64,000 nucleotides of DNA, from positions 187,087 to 251,086 of the forward strand of contig JAJEKB010020415.1 of the NCBI GenBank assembly GCA_022393335.1. Direction: 5' to 3'. The notes beneath the pieces are model-generated. The model had not been told where the DNA came from and did not search any database. It was given only the letters and a program-made list of their open reading frames with translations. Positions within the stretch are counted from its first letter, which is position 1; each line of letters begins with the position of its first letter. The DNA comes from Macrotrachela quadricornifera (lineage: Eukaryota > Rotifera > Eurotatoria > Philodinida > Philodinidae). The translations under genes were made by a program, and so were the position numbers. Positions 23,481 to 36,900 of this stretch are shown piece after piece.

Positions 23481-26400
23481 AAAATATATATGTAAATAGC
23501 TTTTTTTATAATCTTATCCCTCTTTGATAATATAAAATAGTTCTTTCTTTAAAAAGTAAGCTCTTATTTGATGGGCACTCAGGGACGAGTTAGGAGCGTG
23601 TAAAAAATGAGAAAGGGACGAATTGAGAGAAATTTAAAGTGGGACGAATCAAGTATAAGCCCAATATCGGTGAAGTATCAATACTACTGATATTGTTACA
23701 GTTCCATTCGTTAGAAGAATGTTGTTTTTCGAAAAGAATTATTCTTTATGAAGTTTGATTAGATGTTAATTTGTGGGAGAGAATAACCAATTTTTATGCT
23801 TCTGTTGAGATTTCGATGGTACATCGATGAGTAAAACAAGTTTTTGCCACTCTCTTAAATATTTAATGTGCAGATAAACCTATGAATAGAAAATCATCGT
23901 TACTTGTAGATAACAATTATTTTTGAAAAAAAAAGTTCTCTAATGATAAAATCAAAATAAGATAACATATTTGTATAGAACATTTAATCATTTAATTAAT
24001 TAAGTGAAATTAAGAAGATAGATCCATTCTCACACAAAAGAACATAATCAAAGATGAATATGGAATATAAGAGATGGAGCATTAAAAAGTGAATCCATTG
24101 ATTAATGTTTAATTATTTCATTAGACGTTAAAGTACGGATTAGTCGACTTTCAGTTGTTTCATAATACGTACCTTTATTTAATCGAGGTAGTAACGGAAA
24201 TGAACGAATTATTGTTAAATGGATACATATTGGCTTTCACTATTTATCATGCTGAAATTGTCCTTGACATTGGTATTGAAAAGATATTTTATTCTTTACA
24301 GTTTATTACACATGGACAAAAATTGATTTACATACAGATATGATGCGAAATACTCCTCTTCTAAATAGATAGGAGACACTCATTGATTCTATTAAATTAA
24401 TATTTAATGACTTTATCTTCAAAATTCTATATTTCGTAGTGATACTAATTCAATTCATCTATTCTTATCTTCTTTAGATAAAACTAACATATATGTTTTA
24501 TCAACGTGCACATTTTCATTAAAATGTAATGAAGACAAAAAAGAATAAATATTTTATATTTTATGACATTTTGTAGGATATATTCAAGCACAATATATAT
24601 GGTATGTTGTTTGGATTTCTAATTTATAGAGATAGGTTTTCTCTAAAATTTCTTTGAATCTGATCGTTTTTCAAAGAATCAAGGCAAATAAAGTCTTCAA
24701 TTAGTGTACTTCGACTTTTGCTTTGAATCATGGTGCATGTTCATTCAAAGGTATACCATTTTGGAGACGTAAAATCCATGAAGATTCTTATCAAAAAATA
24801 GTACTTTATGTTTTAAAAATTTTCAAGATCATATATCGTTTGAATAACTGATGAAACTGATAACAAATTGGGGAGAATTCGATTCTCTATGAGATTCATC
24901 TATATATAGTTATGCCAAACTTTGACAGTTTCGATACATTCTACATTAATCGTTGAATGAAAATATCAGAAGAAATATATTTTAAACTAATTTTTGTATT
25001 TTCAGTAATTTCACTGACTAAATCTACACCATTATGTGCTTATTAGAGTCAGTTTCGAATGCACTATAGTACAACGAAATAAAAATCTAACTACAAAATA
25101 TAATTTTTTGTTTTACGTTCAAATATAAATAAAAAAGTCAAGAATTTTACCTAGACTTTTAACTTTTAGTGAAATAGTTGTCGTGATACTGTGAACTAAA
25201 GATAATAGTGAAGCCTTTGGTTTTTTTTCTGTTGAGTTATCTTATTGTCCTATAGTGAAGATATTCAAGTCTGAATCTATAAGTCGGTAGAATTTCATAA
25301 AATATAGTATATTCGCTAATAGACTATCGATAAAAGTTGAACATATAAAATTAGCAGCTTCCCTAGAATACTTTATTCTGAAATACTTTCCATCATCTGT
25401 AACGTATAGTCCTTAAAAGTATGATAATTATCTAAAAAAAAAGGAAAACCTTCAAAATAAAACAATAACCAAACTGGTATGTTGTCAGGCCCTAGATGAC
25501 TCATAGTTTATAAGCAGAATGCACTTTGGTTAATGATTTCGCTACAAAAGGTCTCATGTTACAATTTAGGCATTAAAAAATTCTACATTTAATTTACAAC
25601 CGAATGAGACCCTCCTCGTTAGGGGCAAGTTTCTATAAGATATGTTTTAGGCTGAAAATGTTTGATTGTACCGCTCTCTATAATTTTCGTCGAAGTTGTT
25701 GTTAGTTGAACGGTACAAATATATTAATGCCCCTAATATGCATATAATAATTATGTATATTTTCCAGTCCTCTACTAGATTATGTAAAAAAATTTGAGTT
25801 TGTTTTTTTGTTTCAAGTTTTCCTCTAGATATCGCTAGTGAGAAGTGCATCTGTTAATAAACTCAAGAAAGAAGCGTGTTTTAACCCCTCTGACAGTATA
25901 CTAAACCAGAAGAAACAAAAAATTAAATAGAACTACGCACGAATAAATTCTCATTCTGTATCACTGAAATACAGATAAAAGAATAACCTTCTCTATTTAT
26001 TATGATCTTATTATATATACCTTGCACACACGTGTCTTTATCTTAAAATTAATGTCATTTTCGTTTTTCTCGTTCTTCATACAAAATACAAACTATGTAA
26101 CACACACTTCGATTCATAGAGACAATAGACACTAGTTATAAATCGTCTTAAACTAAACCAATAGATCAAATGTCGATGTTTTATCATTTGTTAACCTTTT
26201 GGAACAATAAACTATATATTTAAAAAAAATCTAATATTTTTTTTTTAAATAGACATTTATTAACAAGGAAAGAACGAGAAAAAGTGATGGCACATCTAGA
26301 GTGAGATGAGAGAGTGAAGGATTGAAAAGATTCTGACTTTGATTAGTTATATGAAACAAAGCATCAAATAACTATGAGAACATAGGTTTTTTTCGTTTGA

Positions 26401-26837
26401 GCTATTAAATAATACTAAAAACATCACAAAAGACTTTATTTTTATAGAATAGTATACATTAAAGAATACGAAATTCGTCGACGGTCAGTAGAATAATGAA
26501 CGATAGAATCTTTTGTGTAGAAGAAGATATTGATAGGATTTATGAAAGTGTGTCATAAATCTTTTTTTTAACTTTAATGACACTTTTGATAAACTGTCAA
26601 GGCATATTATTTGACGTTTTTTTACAGTCTAATGTGACCAAACTTGTTGAATGATAACATAATCAGTTAAAATTCATGTTGATACTATAAAAAAATCCCT
26701 ATAATTACTCTCCGTCTATGATGCACAACACATCAAATGGCACATGAAATATACCTATTTTTATTTTTAGAGTATAAAAAAATATCTTTACAATAGAATA
26801 ATCGAAACACATTTAATAACTCAACGATTATATCATC
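23480..26837. other. Intergenic, AT-rich, no supported gene
   Basis: 3.3 kb of AT-rich DNA. Short open frames exist, for example 25647-25850 minus with one possible membrane segment, but nothing with a domain, conserved motif or clear splice structure. The last few hundred bases should include the promoter of the acetyltransferase gene. Confidence 0.5.
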
Positions 26838-27389
26838 ATGAGCAACGGAAATAGATCAAACAACAATGATTTACTCACATCAAAATATTCATTCGATTTC
26901 TTGATACATAAACAAGAATATATTGACGAAATGGCAAGAATCTTTTATAATGAATGGAAAGATAGTTACCATTTTGCCGAATTATATAATTTACAAGATG
27001 TTATACAAGATATGAGAGATAAACATGCTTCTAATCATAATCAATTACCAATATTGATGGTTGCAGTAGATAATAAGAATAAGAATTTAGTTGCAACAGT
27101 TGGTTTAGAAATATGTGATGTATCTCGAGGTAATCCATATTACAATACAACACCGTGGTTAGCCTGTGTTTATACTAAACCAGAATATCGTAAAGAAGGT
27201 ATAGCTACATGTATGATTAATAAAATGCTCGAATTTGCAAAACAACTAAATTATACTTATGTATGGCTATGGACTAAAAATGCAACAGAATTATATGAAA
27301 AGCTGGGATTTCATTTAGTAGAAAAAATTCCACATGCTGGAATGGATATTTTTATAATGAGAATTGATTTTGATACATCATCCTATTAA
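26838..27389 (+). CDS. GNAT-family N-acetyltransferase
   Basis: Single-exon protein of 183 residues. The GNAT core is visible: a beta-strand PWLACVYTKPEYRKEG (about residues 108-123) leads into the acetyl-CoA pyrophosphate loop RKEGIA, a version of the R/Q-x-x-G-x-G/A motif, then the helix TCMINKMLEFAKQL. The C-terminal ATELYEKLGFHLVEK segment is the usual GNAT ending (LYEKLGF). The acceptor substrate cannot be told from sequence; small bacterial-like GNATs of this kind act on amines, antibiotics or amino acids. The lack of introns and the simple architecture would fit bacterial origin, but this is not shown. The ATG at 26838 is the first in frame. Confidence 0.85.
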   Translation: MSNGNRSNNNDLLTSKYSFDFLIHKQEYIDEMARIFYNEWKDSYHFAELYNLQDVIQDMRDKHASNHNQLPILMVAVDNKNKNLVATVGLEICDVSRGNPYYNTTPWLACVYTKPEYRKEGIATCMINKMLEFAKQLNYTYVWLWTKNATELYEKLGFHLVEKIPHAGMDIFIMRIDFDTSSY

Positions 27390-29339
27390 AAATCTTTATC
27401 ATTCTAAACGAATACTCTCTTGTAAAGCAATTCAAAGTTTATTTTTCTAATTGCTTCAGTTTTTATCGTTTTAAAAAACTCACTCCGTTCAGTTCAATTT
27501 AAACTTTATAAATAGCTGTGGAAACCTCGGATTTAAATTCATGTGTTTATGTGTACTTCATTTTGATCAAACTGTCTAAAATAGAAAACGAGTTTTACAA
27601 ACAAAAAAAACGGTTTGCTGAGATAATTTTGATGTCTAGATATGCTATGATGATTGACTCGTCTAGACTGACCATTGCGTCTCAGTATCTAAGTCAATAA
27701 AAGTCGTAGGAGACCTATACATACGGATGTTGTTCTTGTAGCTCATCGACTCACTAAGGCATAATCATCATTTTCAACTGAAGTATGTATCTTTATAATA
27801 GATAATTTAGTCTTCTTCTTTGTTAATTTTTTAAATACTATTTTGTAGCCTATGAAATTCTCAATCGGATGGTAATGAATAGTTGAGCTTTTTTCTTTGA
27901 TTATGAAAGGAAAAGTTTTTTACGAAAATTAGAATAGGTCAATGTTCGCATAGAAAATTCTTTGATATAACTGAGTCATTTCTGGATTAATTATTCTCAT
28001 CTTCAAACTCAATTACAGATCGGATTACCTTTTGAAGAGTTGTCGGATATACGATCGAACAGATAGACACATTGACCGATTCTACAAAGTCCTCACTATT
28101 TGAATACACAAAATTCACATTTGTTTCGGTTAAGGATGCACTAATTCTTAAAATTGACTGGTATTAATTGAAAAGAATTCAATTCGGATGGTTTCACGAG
28201 CAGATCGACCTAATTCCAGTTTCAATCCTAATCAGTTTTGAACAATTTTAAGCGAATATTGAATTGGAAATCAGACAGTCACAGTTGGAATCAGAATATC
28301 TCTAATTTAATTCCAAAAACAAACCATGCATCAGTCTCATTTAAAATTGATATTTCAGTGCAATATGTCTCGAAATACATGAGCATTGTATAAATGCAAA
28401 TAATTTCGTAGTTGATCACGATTTATTCAAAATTGTTTTTTTAAATAAGTTTCTACTAACAAAAACTCCTAGGTCCATAATTATAGCATTTCTTGTTTAG
28501 TGCCTGCCAAAAAATCATATGATAACAGTTTCTCTCAAAATTTATAAGCTTTCTACAAAATTTTTAATTTCTTTCACTCTTACACTTAAAAAAAATTGGC
28601 AACATTGTTCTGATCATCCAAATTTTTCATGGTTGCTTAAGTACCATTTGTTTGACATGTATCGAAACGATTAAATTAATCGTGTGTTCTTTCAGAGCAT
28701 ATTATTTAGTGATTCTTCGAGAATTTTAACATCCATGGAAACGAATATGTCACATGGTTTTGTAACTTACCTGTCATTTATATTGCCTCTTAGCTTTTTT
28801 TTCTTAAGAATTTACCAGAAAAGGTGTTTACAAAGTCGCAGAAAAAGATTTCAATTATGTGGAACTCAAAACAAAGAGGAAAATTCGAATAGATATCGAT
28901 AAAAACAGCACATACTGTTTTCAATATCAAAAAGTTTTATTTGTATATTATACTCAAAAGTGCATCTTTTCTACATTGTTGATTAATTTGGTTATTAAGA
29001 TTTCCAGTTAGCTTCATTCTGATATGCAAGAAAAAAATTAATTAACAGAGTAAACACGAATGAATAATTTTTCGATCCGCCATTAGTTTTCTTTATCCAA
29101 TGCTAAAATAACCTTTCTTCTTTTGAAGTTTTTATCTTTGAGTTTCATAAGCATTTAGACAAAAAATATAAAAGCATAGATTAAGATTGTTATCAAAAGG
29201 TAATATCATTATATGCAAATAAACCTGTACAATCAAATACTCCAAAGAATAGTTTTGAGTATTCAATATAAGTATATGTTCTTATCAAAGAAATTCAAGA
29301 AGAAACTATACTTCATCTATAATTCACTAGTGCACAAAT
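27390..29339. other. Intergenic, no supported gene
   Basis: About 1.9 kb of AT-rich DNA between the acetyltransferase and the protease. I see no domain, repeat or splice structure worth calling. The part just before 29340 should hold the protease promoter. Confidence 0.5.
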
Positions 29340-30482
29340 ATGCGATTACTAGTTATTTTTATCCAACTAATATATACTGTTCAATCGAATGTATTGTTAC
29401 CTACTGCTCAACAATATGTTGATGCAATACTTACATATATGCCCGATAAATTATCTGTTCTCAATGATGATTCACTCATTGCTAATTTATTTGAATATTA
29501 TCAAATGTATCATCATCCACATCGACATACATCCAGATCAAATTCCGAGATATATATACGTATGAAGAATTTTAAAAATACTTTAAAATTCATCACAAAA
29601 ACAAATTCAAATAAGACAAACACATTTAAGTTGTCTTTAAACAAATTCAGTGATTGGTCAAATGATGAAATTGATCATCATACTGGTCTTATTTCAAATA
29701 GAAATGATAACATATCTTCACGTTTTGGTATTGATCCAATGCCAGATGCTGAAAAATTCTTTCCTTTGAATAATGATAATTATGATTCGTGGGATTGGAC
29801 AACACAACAAGTTGTCACATCAGTAAAAAATCAAGGTCAATGTGCCAGCTGTTATGCATTCGCATTTGTTGGCATGCTTGAATCAAATTATGCTATTCGA
29901 CATGGAATATCATCAGAAATGAGTGAACAACAATTCGTCGATTGTGCAGCAATCTTTGGTTGTAAAGGCAGCAATTTTATTCCATGTTATAATTATATGA
30001 AATCTAAACATTGGTATGTTCAATCATCAATTAATTATCCGTACAAAGCCATTCCTCAATTATGTCCCGCACAACATCCTATCGAAATTTATCTAGGAGA
30101 AAAATTGTACAAGCGTGTACCGACGAATGATGAAGTAGCACTCAAGATACTTTTACGTAAATATGGACCCATATATATTTCTTTTAATGTAGGAAATAGA
30201 GCAAATGAATCCGCACTTCTTACTGATATATCATTAAAATTTAATGGATATTCATCTGGAATTTTCGATGTACCTGGTTGCAATGAAAAACCACGCCAAA
30301 ATCATGCTATGCTTTTAGTTGGATACGGTCATGATAAAACAACAGATTTAGACTATTGGAAAGTGAAAAACTCATGGGGAAGTACTTGGGGAGAGAATGG
30401 ATTCATACGTGTTAGACGTGGTGTCAATATGGGTGGAATTGCTTCAAATGCTTATTATATTGGATCAATTCCATTCTTATAA
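29340..30482 (+). CDS. Papain-family (C1A) cysteine protease, cathepsin-like, secreted
   Basis: Single-exon preproprotein of 380 residues. Residues 1-17 form a signal peptide (MRLLVIFIQLIYTVQS). Residues about 45-115 are an I29-type inhibitory propeptide, ending FKLSLNKFSDWSNDEI. The mature enzyme starts near residue 150 (WDWTTQQVVTSVKNQG). Catalytic residues are in place: the oxyanion Gln and active Cys in NQGQCASCYAF, the His in NHAMLLVGYG, and the Asn in WKVKNSWGSTWGENGF. The peptide-bond-cleaving role in lysosome or gut lumen is from family knowledge. The usual CWAF motif reads CYAF here, a replacement of the Trp after the catalytic Cys that is worth noting. Confidence 0.92.
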   Translation: MRLLVIFIQLIYTVQSNVLLPTAQQYVDAILTYMPDKLSVLNDDSLIANLFEYYQMYHHPHRHTSRSNSEIYIRMKNFKNTLKFITKTNSNKTNTFKLSLNKFSDWSNDEIDHHTGLISNRNDNISSRFGIDPMPDAEKFFPLNNDNYDSWDWTTQQVVTSVKNQGQCASCYAFAFVGMLESNYAIRHGISSEMSEQQFVDCAAIFGCKGSNFIPCYNYMKSKHWYVQSSINYPYKAIPQLCPAQHPIEIYLGEKLYKRVPTNDEVALKILLRKYGPIYISFNVGNRANESALLTDISLKFNGYSSGIFDVPGCNEKPRQNHAMLLVGYGHDKTTDLDYWKVKNSWGSTWGENGFIRVRRGVNMGGIASNAYYIGSIPFL

Positions 30483-33400
30483 CATTTAAATCATGTTTTT
30501 GATCAGAATATTAATTTTAATAAATATATTTATTAGAAAGATTACTCCTTCTCCCACTAAGATTTGAATAAAATGTGAAATATTTTGATAACATATAAAC
30601 TATCCTATTTTAGATATGCTAATAATATATTGTTCTAACATGATTGCAGTATAAATATTCCATTTGATAAATCTCTCAAGCTATGGTAAAACTGGTTGTA
30701 TAATGATTTCCCTTGAATATTTCTCTTTAAGCACATTTTCAAGGTAGTTATATGAGTCTTTCAAATGAGAAAGACTATTTATAATATGAAATCGAACATA
30801 TCAGATTTTCAAATAAAATTATTAACATATCTCTACAAATTATTTTTAATATATTGAATATTTCATTGAATGTTATTCAGTTAGTTTATCTTTTATCATG
30901 TAACAAAGATGATATACTAAAATATAGCTATTATCTATAGCTAACATAACAATCCAATTAAGTTTGAAACGAGACAAAGTTCAGTTCAGCACAATAAACA
31001 AAACATTCTAGATAAGCCAATAACTGCTATTATTTTAACCTTATTAGTTTGGCGAATGAGGATTTTCATTTAACCCGAATATGTTTTCATCTTTTTAGCT
31101 TATAACACAAACACCTCCGCTCCTCAGGAATCAGATTCTATTGTTGCAATTGCTGTATGAGCACTTTCGTCTCTTTATACACATCAAGAATCGATTGTTC
31201 CATCACAGAAAAATATATAAACTAATACAAAATTTTTCATTCTTTTTCTCATTGAGATACAACTTAAAAAAAGTGAACAACATAATATATTTATGGTTCA
31301 TATATTGTATATAAGTAACATTGAATTCAAAGATAAATAATTATCAATATAAAAATAAAGAAACTACGTTAATAAACATACGTCTAACAGTTCTGCTTTT
31401 AGTTTTTGGCCGAAGCATACTAGATTTTATTCAATATACTAGTAAATTCTACAACTTCCTAGATTTAACTAGACTTCAATTAAAATAAAACATTGACTTA
31501 AATACATATATAAGAGTAGTTCTTTCCTCTTGTCTTTCTCAAAATTTATTTTTTTAAACTTTGTTTAATTTTGCTTAAAGCTCAATTTATCTAACGCATA
31601 TCCTTTTGATCTTGTCTTTGCAATTCCAGTGTTTGAATATTTGATTTAATTAAGATTAAACTTAATAAGGCACCTATAGTTTGAGAAAACATAAAACACA
31701 CCGAAAATCCGTGCTTGTCGATTGACAGTATCTTCATTGTTCTCAAATTATTTTAGCAATAGACGACCCCAAGACAACAGAAAAATATATAGAAAGATAC
31801 AGGATTTCAAGGTTTATCAGAATATATAATTAGTTTTGTCAAGAGGTAATCCTACAGTGATGAAAATTCAAAAAACTCAATTTTGATAGCAGTGACGAAA
31901 TCTAGTCTGTTGAAATCTGAACATGGGGGTGCCTTCATTGTACTCAATTTTTTCCAGTAATATATACGTTCAAACGAAAATGCTAATATATAGGCTGATA
32001 GAAAACTTCATACACTTTCAGAATACTATATCATTATTTTAAAAAAGCGCTGTTATGTTAACGATATCCTCAAAATATAGACTGTAGCGTGTTTTTTCCA
32101 GAGGTATATATGTTTGTTTAACAAAGCCGCAGACGTACATGAGATATAGATATCAGGGACCGAAGCCAGCTGCCGTACACGGCCGCTTAGCACCATGCAG
32201 CGCAACATCTTTTTTTGTATTTAAAATAGCTTACCGTGTAGCACAACTTTACAATTTTTGATACAAGAATGCACGCCGCTTCCATCTCTGTTAGCTATCT
32301 CTTAATTCGCCATTATCGATAATCAATTCCAATGGCTAGACAGTGAATTGAGCAAAAGATTGTCACGAAAATATCCAGATATCTTTGTTTTCTCTTATTT
32401 TAGTTTATTTGTCAGTTATCTATATATTTCGAAAGTCTATTGTATTTAACAGTTATCCATCATTCAAATTTATTTTAACTCACTTCCTCTACTGAAATGA
32501 GATCTATATGCAGAGCGAGTTAAGTATGTTCGTTATAAAAGGTCAAAAAAATATCCACAACAATTCACTATCCAGTACCATTGAACGCTTTCCACTTCTA
32601 CCAATCAGATTGCGAGCATTGAATTTCCAGTCAATGAGATGTTTTGGAGGCTTTGCTCCTGGAAATCAGAATTCGACGGATGAATTTTTAGCTAATCAGG
32701 TGCTTTTCAAGACCTTGCTCTCGATCACTCAGGTCTTGAGAGCTAAATTTTTAGTGAACAAGATGTTTTCTAGTTCGAATTGTTGGTCGATGGAATTGGG
32801 AAGGACAAATTTCGACGAAAGTGTTTGTTTTCTGTTTCTAGATCCATTGGAATGAGATGTTTATACCTGAATTTTGGAAACAGAGATGGATCAGCATGTA
32901 ATAACTTTTTTCTAGTTTTTCCTTTTTTATAGTGAGTAATGGATGGCTGGAATCGAATGTCATATGAAGCATAGGATTCGGAAATGAAACCTCTTTGATT
33001 TTTTTTTGACGAACTTTTCTGTGTTGCCAATGCTAATGTTGCAAGTTGTCGGGCAGATATAGTTAGGACGTCTTTCGTGTCTTTTAGTTTAAGGTAGTCT
33101 ATTATACATTTCTTCCTTATATTAGAGTTGAATGAGTTTAGGAGTTTAGTGATTCTAACATGTGTGATATGCGAAGTATATGAGGCCATGTGCTATTGAC
33201 TTATGTTTTCTCGAAGAATTAAGTTGAAATTGCTTGTTATAGTTTAGAAAAAGACAAATTCTGTGTATTCTATTTTTACATGGTTGTGAGGATATGTGTG
33301 AATTACTGCGAAATGGGAGGTATCTCAGTGCTGTTGTGGAGTCATTCGGACGGTTATGGCATATCAATGTATATGATATATCATTAAGATGTAAATGAGT

Positions 33401-34397
33401 TGTAGTGTTCGAAACACTAAAAGTTCGCAATTTTTTAGAGAAGGATTGTGACACGACAAAATGATAAATCTTTATATTCATTGTATGCGTTTTCGTTTTA
33501 AATACATATAGAAACTCATTTTGGATGAGAGAGTAAAACCTCAATAGGTTTTCGCGACGATGCTCCTTTCTCGTTAAACGTCTTTTCTAAGATAGTATAT
33601 TTCTTGTGCGACATGTAACGAAATTTCGTTTGCTTTATTGAGTAAATATATATTGAGTTTATACGACTTCAGTGTGATCAAGGTCAAAGTGTTAGCGTCT
33701 TCAGATAACACTGTCTGCGGTAGTGTTAAAAATACTTTCCCTTGTCTATTAGTCACTCTTTTTTCTCTGTTTCTCATTTGTCTTTTGCTCCTTGTTCTTT
33801 CTTTCTTTTCAATTTTCTTGCGTGTTGTGTAGGTATTGTATACTTAAACAGCTGTAAAGTTGTTAACATTAAGTGCACTAACACGAGGTTAGTGATGGCC
33901 ATCGTACCAGTGGATATTTGTTCTTTCCTTGTATTAAAAAAATTTATTATTACAGTAAAATCTCATAGCCTGTAGCCTTATTGAGTTGATTCTAGTTAAT
34001 AAGGCTACAATGCTAAGATACTGGTAAAAGATATATTAGTTAGACACCAACAATAACGGTGTACAAACTAGAATTTTTTCGATAGTTGTCTTCCAGCTTA
34101 CGAATAGAATGTGTATGGGCTAGATTTTTAACACAGGAAGCTAACATAAATCAAGTCCGTCTAAATTAATCTTGTATCTGTAGTCAAACTCTTTAATAAT
34201 GTTCATAAATAGTACGCAAACAGTGTTTGTCACTCTATTATCAAGACATCTGTTCACTTAGCTCATGTATTTTCGGTCATTGAATGTAGATTATTGAGAC
34301 TGACACAAATTGACTTTGCTTGATATAGTAATTAAGAGATAGAATGTTATTATTATTTTTATTGACAAACCTTTCATAACCTCAATTTCATATCCAG
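30483..34397. other. Intergenic, AT-rich; weak open frames only
   Basis: 30.5-32.4 kb shows nothing. 32508-33777 is a little less AT-rich and has overlapping open frames on both strands: a plus frame of 115 codons from 32508, and minus frames of 139, 129 and 67 codons between 32770 and 33777. No domain is recognised in any of them. The plus-strand piece 32610-32860 has loose internal repetition. It may be an old retroelement or a decayed gene; I cannot decide. Confidence 0.4.
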
Positions 34398-35439
34398 CTT
34401 GACAAAGCTTTAAAAGAAGTTACGAATATATTAATAAACAACAATTATGCTTTACTATATCTTGCACAGCCATTGGAATATATCCGTAGTATGTATACAT
34501 TAGTTCAATCGTCACCGCATCTGCTTTCTGTCGTAATATCTAAACTAATCGATAAAAACTGCGCTGGTCGGTAAGTAGAGTATTTATTGATTTTCTATGA
34601 GATTGATAATAGGTCTATACATGACTATCTTTATATTAAAGAATGGAAATCCTTGCCAATGTTCTGAAACACGGCAATCTATCACCTGTGCTTTGTATGG
34701 TCTCTTCTGCTACACAAGAATATCGACAAGGACACGCATCGTAAGTAAATAATAAAAAACAATTAAACTGTTTATATCTTCAAATATATATCTTGACATT
34801 GCTATTTCAACTACCTAGACTGCTGTTGATGCCGAAATTATACCTATATTCGCTTCAACTTTCTCTCAAAGAACTTATCTAGACGACTTAGACACAAATC
34901 CAGTAATTTAACATTAAAATAATAAAATGATATAGTTTTCTACTATTTTTTACATGTAGTCAGTCATGTTTCTATTTTCAAATGGTCTCAAGAACGTTTC
35001 ATAACATAGTTGAAACTGAAAAACTAAAGTATAGTTTTGGCAAGCATAACTGCTGTGAGGTATGTGTCAACGGTTCAAATAATTTTAAAAAAGTTTTTTT
35101 TATTCGCTATTGAATCTTTATATTTTACTTAATGTGATTACTCATACAAATAACAGATTGTTACGTGCTATTAATCTATTAACTGCAGCTCAATTAGCAA
35201 GAGATGATATACATAAAATTTCATTCACAACTGATGATAGTGAGGCAGAAATGATGTCCCTACAGGTAGCTAAAAACATCTCTTACTATATTTTAGGCTC
35301 AATACTATTTCATCTTTACTAGGAGTCGGTGAAGTCAAAGGATCAAGAACCATATGGTTTGAAGCAAGAGCACAAATTGAACGGATTTGACGCCATCAGT
35401 CGACTTGACTTTGTTGCTCATGATTATAGAAACCGTTAA
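34398..35439 (+). CDS. Unrecognised four-exon gene, 3' part
   Basis: Four plus-strand segments join in frame through GT-AG introns: 34398-34570, 34642-34740, 35157-35265 and 35323-35439, giving 165 codons to a TAA. Pieces include LDKALKEVTNILINNNYALL, EILANVLKHGNLSPVLCMVS and RAINLLTAAQLARDDIHK. It is helix-rich and looks like an armadillo- or HEAT-type repeat region, but I do not recognise the family. All three introns keep phase, which is unlikely by chance. No start codon is seen in the first segment, so upstream exons are missing or the gene is a relic. Confidence 0.5.
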
Positions 35440-36900
35440 ATAATTCTCATATAAATAACTATTCCTTCTTTCAGCATCAACTGCTCCAAAAAACAAATAA
35501 CTATCACATCACTCATGATATACCTATGGTTACATCGTAATCTCGAATAAATTTGCTTTCGTCAGAAATAATTCGTTTGGATTCATCATTTATGTTCTAG
35601 GTCACTATATTTGTAATCAACTTTTTTTTCAAAGATGCATGATCTGTAACGATATATAGGTGTGAATATATATTTATTTTTGTATATAATTCTTATTTAC
35701 ATCAAATCTCAAGTGCCTCATTTGATTAAATTGTTTTTATAATAAAACAAGGTTTTCCATAAGTTTTCTACTTTCATATATTAGTTTTCAATTCCACATT
35801 GGAATAACTATTGTTTTACCATTTTATTGTTAATACGGCAAATAAATGTGGGTAGCTTTTCAAATAGCAATTAGAATATTATAAAAATACAATGTTGTAG
35901 AAAACTATTGATATAAATGTTCTCGAATATATTGTGATTACAAAATTATTTGAGCGAGAATTTACATTATGTATGTATTGTTTTCATCATATTTCAGCAT
36001 TATCATATATGCCGACTACGGAATATGTAAAATATTACTTGTGAAGATAATCACAAGTCAAATAAACTTTACTTATAACAGGTTAATGGCAAAGTTAATT
36101 TAGATATAAAAATCCAGTTTGATGTCTAATTTGGTGATTGTGATGCACACTATTTTTCTGAACAAATCCTCGGTCATATATAAAAAAGACTGCTAACATA
36201 ATTTTATTTTTTCTAGATTTTTATCACATATACATATTTCACCTACTCACATTATGAAACATCTGATTGTTTTGTTTTCGATTAATAATGCGCTATAACG
36301 GTATATATAGCGCATCTATACCAACTTATTAAACCTTGATAGAAATTTTTTATAAGAACTTTATCATTAAAGATTGCGAAATTGAACGCAATTTAATTCG
36401 CCCAACTTATTTTTAACGAGAACGAATCGAATGAAAAGGACATTTTATCAAAACAAAAGATCCCTTATTATCAAAACGTTTTTCAAAACATGACATGCAA
36501 AGCAAGCTCCGCTGATGTTGATCAAAATATATGTTCTTCGTCGCTGCCATTAATCATACCTTTTAACACTGGCATTGGCCCTGTTCAATACTTCACCATG
36601 TTGAATTATTTACAAGTAGCGCTCATCCTACAGATTCGCTGATCCTTTTCTGAAAGAAAACTTAGTGTGATTATCATTCAAAATGATTTTCATTTGGATT
36701 ATCTTATATTTCAATCTCCTTGATTGCATGAAAGCTACGAAACAAAACACTTACTCTACCGATGATCGTTTTATAGAAATATCCCTATATAGATTCATAT
36801 ATAAATGACAAGCAAACCTCAAGTTTCAGTTCTTTATCTTCGATTGAGATTGATCAAGTCTAATACAGATATCTGATTATATTCAGTGGTTTGGGACGTC
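35440..36900. other. Intergenic; contains a repeat shared with 46.1 kb
   Basis: No gene is seen. The segment about 36656-36815 is clearly related to 46107-46260 (shared pieces include gatgatc-ttttatagaaat and cttgatt-catgaaa), so it is a dispersed repeat lying just outside the long-inverted-repeat element. Confidence 0.5.

Noticed and set aside
25647..25850. 67-codon minus-strand frame with one hydrophobic segment
   Set aside because: An isolated short frame with no splice partners or homology I can recognise; in AT-rich DNA such segments arise by chance.
32508..33777. Overlapping open frames on both strands, up to 139 codons
   Set aside because: No domain, start context or splice structure favours any one of them; mentioned only in the intergenic entry.
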